A stretch of DNA of 12,868 nt from Deltaproteobacteria bacterium. Lineage in GTDB: Bacteria; Myxococcota_A; Polyangia; JAAYKL01. Numbering within the stretch: position 1 is the first letter of the stretch; the number at the start of each line of letters is the position of its first letter. The stretch is taken from contig JAABTR010000075.1 in assembly GCA_011389755.1 (NCBI GenBank), positions 1-12,868 of the forward strand, in the 5' to 3' direction. This document shows positions 5,622-11,488 of the stretch, one piece after another. A program made the translations under genes and the position numbers. Below the pieces are notes generated by a model that was given only the letters and a program-made list of their open reading frames with translations, had not been told where the DNA came from and did no database searches.

Positions 5622-6452
5622 TTGAAAAGAGAAGCCAACTTCCCCGCGAGCCGCGAGCTGTACCAGCTCGTGCGACACTTCGCTGACCGGCGCGACCCCC
5701 ACGAGAAGATGAGCGACGTGGAGATAGGGCGTCTCATCGGCTTCGAGAGCGCCCGGACCAGCCGCTGGAAACACGGCCAGATCGCCGTCGCCGACGCCCC
5801 GCGCCTGCTCGCTCTGTCTCACTCCCTCGACATCGACTACACGGTGCTCAGCCACGTGGCCTCCGGGTACCTCTCGGTGGAAGAGGCGATGGAGCTTCTC
5901 GAAAGCGAAAACAGGCTCGTTCGGTTCTTGGGGGACGCGGCGGTTTTGCCCGAAGACGACCAGAGCCTGACCCTCAGCACCGCCGACGGGAGCCATTGCC
6001 GGGTCGTCAGGCGCGCGCCGGGGCACTACCTGCGCCGGTCCAAGAGGATCACCCGAAACGAGACCGACGAGACGAGCCCGGATCGCTGCGTTTTGCTGGC
6101 GGACGATGACGAGCAGACCGTTGAGGCCTTTCGAAATCTGACGGGCGAGGGCACAGGCGTGGTGGGCATCGTCGCGCGCAGCTCCACCGAGGCGCTCATC
6201 CTCGCCGGACAGCACCAGCCCCAGCTCGTCCTCTTCGATTTGTTTCTCGGTCAGATGGACGGCTTCGCGGCCATCCGCGCCCTCAGCAGCATCGCGCCGA
6301 CTCGCGACGCGGAGATCGTCGCCACGAGCTTGTCGGTGACCCCGGAAATCGCCCGCACCGCCACAGGCTCGGGGGCGACCGATGTGCTGGCGCGCCCTCT
6401 GCGAGCCCGTGTCTTGGGCCGCGTCATCGGAAGAATCCGGCGTCGGGCCTGA
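5622..6452 (+). CDS. Helix-turn-helix regulator with C-terminal response-regulator receiver domain
   Basis: I place the start at the TTG at 5622 because GAGGAG (5612-5617) sits four bases before it; no in-frame ATG lies between 5520 and 5709. The product is 276 residues. Residues 30-85 resemble a helix-turn-helix domain (SDVEIGRLIGFESARTSRWK as the likely helices). Residues 155-275 are a CheY-like receiver: acidic Asp161-163, phosphoacceptor Asp206 in LVLFDLFLGQMDGF, and Thr235/Ser236. The conserved lysine before proline in the last loop is arginine (ARP, Arg258), so phosphorylation switching may be altered. A DNA-binding N-terminus with a C-terminal receiver is the reverse of the usual order. 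No sensor kinase gene is in the window. Divergence from the redox operon makes that operon the obvious candidate target. The longer open frame extending left from 5520 is antisense to the redox genes. Confidence 0.8.
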   Translation: MKREANFPASRELYQLVRHFADRRDPHEKMSDVEIGRLIGFESARTSRWKHGQIAVADAPRLLALSHSLDIDYTVLSHVASGYLSVEEAMELLESENRLVRFLGDAAVLPEDDQSLTLSTADGSHCRVVRRAPGHYLRRSKRITRNETDETSPDRCVLLADDDEQTVEAFRNLTGEGTGVVGIVARSSTEALILAGQHQPQLVLFDLFLGQMDGFAAIRALSSIAPTRDAEIVATSLSVTPEIARTATGSGATDVLARPLRARVLGRVIGRIRRRA

Positions 6453-6492
6453 AGACTTGGGTCCAAAATAAATCGAGCGGTCCCGGTGGGGG

Positions 6493-7089
6493 CTACTTGC
6501 AGCCTTTGAAGTACAAAGCGGCGTCGAAGCTCGTCAAATCGACCCCCGTCTCGTTTTGGTCGGCGATCTCAATGCTGCTGCATTGCAATTCGGCGTAGTA
6601 CCGAAAGCGCCTCTGGGTGTATGGCTCCACCTCGCCGTCTCCGGCCTCGGCAAAGAGGCGCACGTTGCAGTAGTCACCGTCGACCTCGCCGCCGCTCACC
6701 ACCCAGGAGTACAGCTGGGTGACCACGGCTCTTTTGAACGTGGCCTGATACATCTCACCGCTTTTGGGGCTGCCGTCAGCACCGAAAGCGCCCTCCTGAG
6801 GGGGCCCCTGGATGCCCTCGACCATCAGGTACCAGTCGCTCGTCTTGCCCAAGCCCGGCTTGCCCGAGCCCACGCCGAAGGAGAACGTCTTCGCTTTGTC
6901 GTCGTATTCGCAAAAGCCGAAGTACCGCTCGCCTCCCTTGTCCAAAGATCCGTTCAGGGTCGGGGGTTTCGGGTCGATCACGTTGGCGCTCACTGTACCC
7001 CAGACATAGGCCGGCTCCTCTTCCTCGGCGCAAGAAGATACCAATGCAGCGGGACCGAAAAGGACGCAGAGGATCAGGGCCTTTTTCAT
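6493..7089 (-). CDS. Predicted lipoprotein, function unknown
   Basis: A 198-residue protein with a lipoprotein signal peptide: basic MKK, hydrophobic core, then the lipobox LVSSC with the modified cysteine at residue 20. The residue after it is Ala, which in enterobacterial rules would favour the outer membrane. The mature part begins with acidic AEEEEPAY, is rich in beta-prone residues and contains four cysteines (in FGFCEYDD, DYCNVRL, LQCSS and FKGCK) that could form two disulfides. I recognise no domain. The start at 7089 follows AAGGAGA at good spacing; longer readings of the frame are antisense to trpS. It has its own promoter candidate, so it is probably not just the tail of the trpS unit. 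It converges on the regulator with 40 bp between stops, where I see no clear intrinsic terminator. Confidence 0.8.
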   Translation of the reverse strand: MKKALILCVLFGPAALVSSCAEEEEPAYVWGTVSANVIDPKPPTLNGSLDKGGERYFGFCEYDDKAKTFSFGVGSGKPGLGKTSDWYLMVEGIQGPPQEGAFGADGSPKSGEMYQATFKRAVVTQLYSWVVSGGEVDGDYCNVRLFAEAGDGEVEPYTQRRFRYYAELQCSSIEIADQNETGVDLTSFDAALYFKGCK

Positions 7090-7122
7090 CTTTGTCTCCT
7101 TGAACGGTTTATTCTTTATCGG

Positions 7123-7151
7123 ATTGTAGAAAGGTCGAAGGGACAGTTCAA
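7123..7151 (-). promoter_or_regulatory. Sigma-70-type promoter of the lipoprotein gene
   Basis: On the minus strand TTGAAC (7151-7146) is followed after exactly 17 bases by TACAAT (7128-7123), one mismatch from the TATAAT consensus. Transcription would start near 7116, leaving a leader of about 27 bases that contains the AAGGAG ribosome site. The -35 hexamer begins immediately after the trpS stop codon. Confidence 0.6.
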
Positions 7152-8393
7152 CTATTTGCAAAAACGGTGAAGCGCTTTGGACCCGATGCCCATGGCTTCG
7201 TGGACCTCGTCCATGGTCTGCGCCGCGAGGGTGCGGCACCGCGCGGCGCCTTGGTCGAGGGCGTCGATGACGTCGCCGGGGTGCGCCTTGAGGTAATCCG
7301 CCCGCTCGCGTATGGGCCCAAGGGCCGCGTTGACGTTCCCAGCGAGGATCTTCTTGCAGTCGCCGCAGCCGATGGCGGCTTGTCGGCACCCCTCGTCGAG
7401 CTCGTCGGCCTGCGCGGGAGAGCTGAAGAACCTGTGCAATCGGTGGATGTTGCACACCTCCGGCCGGCCCGGGTCCTCCCGGCGCACCCTCTGAGGATCG
7501 GTGAAAGCGCGCATGATCTTCTTCTCGACCAGCTTGGGCGGGTCGAGGACGCCGATGTGGTTATTCAGGCTCTTCGACATCTTCTGCTTGCCGTCGAGGC
7601 CCATGATGCGGGGCGCCTCGCCCGGGACCCTCTGGGCCAGAGGAAAGATGCGCTTTTTGAACTTCTTGTTGAAGCGCCCGGCGATCTCCCGGCACAGCTC
7701 GAGGTGCTGCTCCTGATCCTCGCCCACCGGGACCAAGCTCGCGCGGTACAAGAGAATGTCCGCCGCCTGAAGGACCGGGTAGTCGAACAGCCCCGTGGAC
7801 GCCCCAGAGACGCCCAGCCCCACCTGAAGCCCCTGCATCACCGAGCCCAGGCCGTCATTCAGCGCGGCCAAGAGCCCCTCGTCCACCTCGTCCGCCTCCG
7901 GGACGAGCGCTTCGATGCGGGGCCGCAGCGCCTCAATCGCCTCGGCCGTCTGGAGCCCGGTGTTCTTCAGCTCGTGAAGGACCGTGCTGCGAGCCTCTCC
8001 GGATTCCTTTGCGAGGATCTTGGCCAGCGCGTTGCGGCTCTTCTCCTTGAACTGAGTCATGCGGAACAAGGAGCCCAGGGGCGTGATGGTGTTGAAAAGC
8101 CACGTGAGCTCCGTGTGCGCGCTCACGTGGGACTGGACGAACAAGGTGCAGTTGTCCGAGGAAGGGTCCAGCCCGCAGGCCATCACGGCGGCCGCCGCTT
8201 CGAAGGTGCGCTCGGGCAGCTTCTTGGCCTCGTACTCCACGGTGATGGCGTGGTCGTCCACGATGCAGAAGATGGAATCGTGCTCCTCGATGAGATCGAC
8301 CCATTTTTTTATGGCGCCCAAGTAGTTGCCGATGTGGATGTCTCCGCTGGGCTGAATGCCGCTGAACACCCGAGCTTTCTTGGCCTCGTTCAT
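7152..8393 (-). CDS. trpS: Tryptophanyl-tRNA synthetase with an internal insertion
   Basis: A class I aminoacyl-tRNA synthetase that charges tRNA-Trp with tryptophan in the cytoplasm. The HIGH-like signature is HIGN (20-23, within SGDIHIGNYLGAI). KMSKS is intact at 271-275, and the tryptophan-pocket region shows YPVLQAADILLY (205-216) and VGEDQEQH (223-230). At 413 residues it is longer than the usual 330-350. The excess lies between TQFKEKS (113-119) and GLFDYPVLQAADILLY (201-216), where relatives have only about ten residues. This inserted stretch is rich in charged residues and alanine and is probably helical. The C-terminal region also has scattered cysteines (IGCGDCKK). The ATG at 8393 overlaps the gatE stop (ATGA) and follows GGGAGG, indicating translational coupling. 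Core identity is firm; the role of the insertion is unknown. Confidence 0.95.
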   Translation of the reverse strand: MNEAKKARVFSGIQPSGDIHIGNYLGAIKKWVDLIEEHDSIFCIVDDHAITVEYEAKKLPERTFEAAAAVMACGLDPSSDNCTLFVQSHVSAHTELTWLFNTITPLGSLFRMTQFKEKSRNALAKILAKESGEARSTVLHELKNTGLQTAEAIEALRPRIEALVPEADEVDEGLLAALNDGLGSVMQGLQVGLGVSGASTGLFDYPVLQAADILLYRASLVPVGEDQEQHLELCREIAGRFNKKFKKRIFPLAQRVPGEAPRIMGLDGKQKMSKSLNNHIGVLDPPKLVEKKIMRAFTDPQRVRREDPGRPEVCNIHRLHRFFSSPAQADELDEGCRQAAIGCGDCKKILAGNVNAALGPIRERADYLKAHPGDVIDALDQGAARCRTLAAQTMDEVHEAMGIGSKALHRFCK

Positions 8394-10315
8394 CCTCGTC
8401 CTCCCAGCATGTCCGAGACCAGGCGGCGCGCCGTCTCACCGGGCACCGAGCCGCGCAGCTCGGACATCACGTGGCCCATGTAGTACCTCACGCGAGCGTC
8501 TTTTTCCTCTTTATCCGGCTGTGGAACCGTCTCGAGCGCTTTTTGGATCCGCGCGGCGAGCTCGTCCTTGGGAAGCGGTGCGAACCCCCTGCGACGGATG
8601 AGCTGCTCAGGCGTCTCTTCGGGTCTGCCGGCCGCGTCCTCGAGCAGCGTGGGCACTCCCTCGAAGGCGATCTGCCCACCGCTCGCCGCGATGAGGAGAC
8701 CTGCGACGGTCTCGGGCGGGATCTTATCGAGGGCGATGCCCTTGCGCTCGGTGGCTTTCCACACGCAGGCCAAGAGGGTCCCGAGCCGCTTGGGCGGCCC
8801 CCCCGCGGCCACGGCGCGATCGTACAAGGCGAGCCGAGACGAGACGCCCAAGGTCTCCACCACGTCCGACGGCAGCCCCGCCTCGATGAGCCGGGCGTCT
8901 ATCTGCCAGGTTGGCTCCGAGAGCCTCTTTGAGAGCCTGTCCACCCACGCCGCAGGGATCCCCTTGGGGGGAGAGTCGGTGTCCGGATACATGCGGTCGG
9001 GTCCGGGCAAGATGCGTTCGAACGTGGTGATCCCTGCGTCCATGACCTGCCGGGTCTCCGACGGGATCCCGCCGAGCACCTCTCGAATGCGATCGGTCAT
9101 CTCGCGAACCGCCAGGTCGACATCCTGCTCGGGCCCGTGGAGCACCACCAAGGCGTCTGTCGACTTTGCTCGCAGGCGTTTTTTTACCCCGCGCCAGGTG
9201 ACTTCGCCGATGCCCTGCTCTTCGTAGTTTCCCTGCCAGGTGATCGCCGGCCTGCTCTCGATGCAGGCGATGACGCGGACCCGCCCCGCCAGCTCGTCTG
9301 CGAAACGAAGCCCGGGACCGAGCTCCTTTGCAAACGCGTCGCGGAGCCCGGGAAAACGGACGGCCTTGATGGCATCTCCCGAACGCAGCGAGCGGGCAAA
9401 GCCCTTGGGAGGAATCTTGGAAAAGAGGTGCGCCACCGAGGTGACCCTCGGCTCGATATCTTCCGCCTTGAAGCCGCCCGCGATGAGGTCGTCGCGCAGG
9501 TTGAGGAGCGCTCTTTGTCGAACGCCCTCGCCCGCGACCAGGTCATCGATGAGCTTGATGCTCGGCACGCCTTTGATCTCGACCCGGGTGCCCCCCTCCA
9601 CGCTCACGTTCACATCCTGGCGCGAGGCGCCGGCGCCCCGGCGGACCCGCCCCGTGGCGCGCATCAAACGACCGATGATCCGAACCACGTCGGCCACCTC
9701 CTCGGGGGACCGTAGGTCGGGATCGGTGACGACCTCGACGAGCGGCATGGACAACCGGTCGGTGCGAAACACGATATCGTGCCCGATGTCGCTGACCTCG
9801 CGGCAGGAGTCTTCCTCGATGCTCACCTGGGTGATACCGATGGTTCGACCTCTGTATGGGATCTGGCCGCCCACCCCCAAGATCGCCGTGCGTTGAAACC
9901 CGGTGGGGATGGAGCCGTCGAGGTATTGCTTGCGAATGACGTGCATCTCGCCGACGATCTTGCACCCCAGCGCCAGGCAGACCTCCAACGCGATGTCGAC
10001 CGCCTGGGCGTTGATCTCGAACGGCGGCGTGTCGTCCATCTCGTAGGTGCACACCGAGCGCCTATCGAGCAGGTACGTGATGTTCTTCTTTGTCTTGAAT
10101 TCCATCAAGGCGGTGCCGTCGTACTCCCCGAGCTCGGAGAGCGTCGGACGCATGTGACGGATCACCCGGGCGTCGAAATGTTTTGAGTACAGCCCGGCTG
10201 GACAGCGGCAAAACAGCTTGCGCTCGGTGTCCAGCTGCTGGTGGATCTCGACGCCGGCCTTCAGGCCCAAAGCCGCCCAATCGTTGTTTCGCAAATCGCG
10301 GACGTTCACCTTCAT
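8390..10315 (-). CDS. gatE: Archaeal-type Glu-tRNA(Gln) amidotransferase subunit E
   Basis: GatE works with GatD to convert Glu-tRNA(Gln) to Gln-tRNA(Gln). The 641-residue product has the GatB/GatE kinase-like domain: GLKAGVEIHQQLDTERKLFC (residues 17-36), YEMDDTPP (91-98), DGSIPTGFQRTAI (133-145), and VEIKGVPSIKLI (245-256). An AspRS-type GAD insert follows at about 300-425; bacterial GatB lacks it, so it is the mark of GatE. LPGPDRMYPDTDSPP (436-450) comes next, then the helical tail ending RYYMGHVMSELRG, where GatB-family proteins bind tRNA. I chose the ATG at 10315 because AGGTAG sits about seven bases upstream; a GTG at 10321 is too close to that site. No gatD or gatCAB gene is in the window. 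GatDE is the standard archaeal enzyme, so its presence in a bacterial-looking chromosome is notable. The gene is coupled to trpS. Confidence 0.9.
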   Translation of the reverse strand: MKVNVRDLRNNDWAALGLKAGVEIHQQLDTERKLFCRCPAGLYSKHFDARVIRHMRPTLSELGEYDGTALMEFKTKKNITYLLDRRSVCTYEMDDTPPFEINAQAVDIALEVCLALGCKIVGEMHVIRKQYLDGSIPTGFQRTAILGVGGQIPYRGRTIGITQVSIEEDSCREVSDIGHDIVFRTDRLSMPLVEVVTDPDLRSPEEVADVVRIIGRLMRATGRVRRGAGASRQDVNVSVEGGTRVEIKGVPSIKLIDDLVAGEGVRQRALLNLRDDLIAGGFKAEDIEPRVTSVAHLFSKIPPKGFARSLRSGDAIKAVRFPGLRDAFAKELGPGLRFADELAGRVRVIACIESRPAITWQGNYEEQGIGEVTWRGVKKRLRAKSTDALVVLHGPEQDVDLAVREMTDRIREVLGGIPSETRQVMDAGITTFERILPGPDRMYPDTDSPPKGIPAAWVDRLSKRLSEPTWQIDARLIEAGLPSDVVETLGVSSRLALYDRAVAAGGPPKRLGTLLACVWKATERKGIALDKIPPETVAGLLIAASGGQIAFEGVPTLLEDAAGRPEETPEQLIRRRGFAPLPKDELAARIQKALETVPQPDKEEKDARVRYYMGHVMSELRGSVPGETARRLVSDMLGGRG

Positions 10316-10330
10316 TGTCACGCTACCTAT

Positions 10331-10462
10331 CTACCAAGGGGCGCGTTTCCTCGAGCGCCCGAATCCCATTAATTGTTCACGGTCGCCGCTGCCGAAGACG
10401 TCGAACCACTCGGCGCAGTCTTGCTTCGCGATGGCGACCCGTGGCCGAAAAGCGATGCCCAA
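10331..10462 (-). CDS. Possible small ORF just upstream of gatE (43 codons, uncertain)
   Basis: A minus-strand frame starting at TTG (10462) and ending in TAG at 10331, 15 bp before the gatE ATG. The sequence includes VAIAKQDCAEWFDVFGSGDR and then EQLMGFGRSRKRAPW. Its composition looks protein-like (mixed hydrophobic, acidic and aromatic residues), and most third codon positions are G or C, unlike the overlapping frames, which read as Arg- or Ser-rich. Against it: no in-frame ATG near the start, no ribosome site before the TTG, and overlap with the candidate gatE promoter. The frame is open back to 10492, where ATT follows a TAA. It could be a real small gene with a non-standard start, the remnant of a lost gene, or chance. 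I do not recognise a family. Confidence 0.22.
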   Translation of the reverse strand: MGIAFRPRVAIAKQDCAEWFDVFGSGDREQLMGFGRSRKRAPW

Positions 10463-10491
10463 ATAGACCAGATCGCACGGCTCAGTGTCAA
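10462..10491 (-). promoter_or_regulatory. Candidate promoter for gatE-trpS
   Basis: A perfect TTGACA (10491-10486 on the minus strand) is followed after 18 bases by TCTATT (10467-10462), a 4-of-6 match to TATAAT. Transcription would start near 10455, leaving a leader of about 140 bases before gatE. If the small ORF at 10331-10462 were real and expressed from its TTG, this promoter would start inside it, so the two calls conflict. Confidence 0.4.
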
Positions 10492-10496
10492 TTTAA

Positions 10497-10508
10497 GTTG
10501 CACGCAAC
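10497..10508. promoter_or_regulatory. Short palindrome next to the TTGACA hexamer
   Basis: GTTGC-AC-GCAAC is a perfect 5-2-5 inverted repeat lying five bases upstream of the TTGACA hexamer, as read on the minus strand. The position would suit a regulator of the gatE-trpS unit. At this length it could be chance. Confidence 0.2.
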
Positions 10509-10585
10509 CGTAGCTTCCGGCGACCAACGGTCGGCGATTAAATCCAACTTGAAAGCACGAGCCGGGCAGCGGACGCCGCCGGTAT

Positions 10586-10840
10586 TTAGAAAGGACCTTC
10601 CTTTACGGACGCGGCGATCTCGTCCACGAAGCTCTCTTTGATCTCCATGACCTCGTAGACGAGCGGTTGGCGCGAGCTGATGAAGAAGGCGTTGGGCTTT
10701 TGGACGCGCCCTTCGATGACGGTCTCCTCGAGCCGGATCACGCCGCCGCCCTGTGGCTGGGCAAAGCCCGATAGCGGCGCCGCCAAAAGCACCGCGACCA
10801 GGGAAAGAGCGACGAGAACTTTGGGGCATTTCCTTTTCAT
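10586..10840 (-). CDS. Small exported protein, function unknown
   Basis: An 84-residue protein with a clear Sec signal peptide: MKRK, then a hydrophobic core VLVALSLVAVLLAAPL, and a likely cut after GFA at residue 27. The mature part is about 57 residues and has no cysteine, so it is not a lipoprotein. Its most striking segment is IRLEETVIEGRVQKPNAFFI (35-54), followed by YEVMEIKESFVDEI. From memory, similar short exported proteins with a VIEGRxQKP core occur in Myxococcota, but I cannot name a function. The ATG at 10840 follows GGAGGG; the longer frame to 10903 would overlap argR and adds implausible residues before the signal peptide. It lies 59 bp downstream of argR on the same strand and probably shares its transcript. 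I see a weak GC hairpin after it (10561-10581) but no T-tract. Confidence 0.75.
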   Translation of the reverse strand: MKRKCPKVLVALSLVAVLLAAPLSGFAQPQGGGVIRLEETVIEGRVQKPNAFFISSRQPLVYEVMEIKESFVDEIAASVKEGPF

Positions 10841-10899
10841 GACAGCCCTCCAGCTGTTCTCGCTCGGACGTGCGCTGGTGAATCGATTGTCCCGCGCCC

Positions 10900-11346
10900 T
10901 CAAGCGATGAGCTCTAAAAGCTGTCTCTTGAGCGCCCGAGCGTCTTCGACGGACCGGGTCACGACCAAGCAGGTATCGTCTCCTCCGAGAGTCCCGACCA
11001 CCTGCTGGTATGAGCCGTCCTCCAGGACGATGGCGATCGGTTGCGCGCTCCCGGGGGGAGTGCGGATGACGAGGAGGTTCTGGGCCTCCTCGACCTTGAG
11101 CACCAAGCGGCGGAGAGTGCCCATCGGGTCGGGGATGGCGTGCATCCCCGTGCCCGTGGCGTCCTCCGGGCGCAGATAGCCGCCTTTCGACTTCACAAGC
11201 TCGAGCTCCGCGATGTCGCGGGAGAGGGTGGCCTGCGTGACATCGAAGCCGAGCTTCTTGAGCTCCTCGGCGAGCGCCGCTTGACTCGGCACTCTCTTTT
11301 GAGAAACGATCTCAATAATCGCTTGTTGACGAGTTCGTTTGGACAT
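10900..11346 (-). CDS. argR: ArgR-family arginine repressor
   Basis: A 148-residue protein with the two ArgR domains. The N-terminal winged helix-turn-helix contains TQATLSRDIAEL (37-48), close to the family's SQATVSRDI recognition helix. The C-terminal oligomerisation and arginine-binding domain has TPPGSAQPIAIVLED (96-110) and GTLGGDDTCLVV (118-129), where the GDDT aspartates contact arginine in known hexamers. ArgR proteins bind 18-bp ARG boxes to control arginine biosynthesis and catabolism. No arginine genes are in this window, and I found no convincing ARG box beside the gene. The ATG at 11346 follows AAGGAA about eight bases upstream. Downstream is the small exported protein, probably co-transcribed. 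Length and motifs are normal for the family. Confidence 0.93.
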   Translation of the reverse strand: MSKRTRQQAIIEIVSQKRVPSQAALAEELKKLGFDVTQATLSRDIAELELVKSKGGYLRPEDATGTGMHAIPDPMGTLRRLVLKVEEAQNLLVIRTPPGSAQPIAIVLEDGSYQQVVGTLGGDDTCLVVTRSVEDARALKRQLLELIA

Positions 11347-11391
11347 ATTTCGGTTCCTTCATTTTCCCTATAGCGGCGTTGTCTCGCCAGC

Positions 11392-11424
11392 TTAGTATGC
11401 TAAACGAAACGTAGGGTCGTGCAA
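11392..11424 (-). promoter_or_regulatory. Candidate argR promoter with overlapping palindrome
   Basis: In the 142 bp between the barrel-protein stop and argR, TTGCAC (11424-11419 on the minus strand) and TAGCAT (11402-11397) are 16 bases apart. The near-palindrome TTAGTATGCTAA (11392-11403) overlaps the -10-like hexamer and could be an operator. It does not look like a TGAAT/ATTCA ARG box. The matches are weak and no other regulatory element is clear in this stretch. Confidence 0.25.
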
Positions 11425-11488
11425 ATTTTCCAGCATCGGATTTTGATCTTTCGATCCCGGCGCCCGACAGACCACACTCTCCAACGTC

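Noticed and set aside
6453..6492. Bidirectional terminator between the convergent regulator and lipoprotein genes
   Set aside because: The GGGTCC and GGTCCC strings are not complementary in hairpin orientation and no stem with a T-tract is visible.
10521..10581. Intrinsic terminator after the small exported protein
   Set aside because: Two short stems (10521-10533 and 10561-10581) can be drawn, but neither is followed by a run of T on the minus strand.
10183..10641. Plus-strand open frame of 152 codons spanning the gatE upstream region
   Set aside because: It is Arg/Ser-rich, overlaps both gatE and the exported-protein gene on the other strand, and resembles no protein.
11347..11488. ARG box for ArgR autoregulation
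   Set aside because: No TGAAT/ATTCA-type 18-mer was found. The TTAGTATGCTAA palindrome does not match it.
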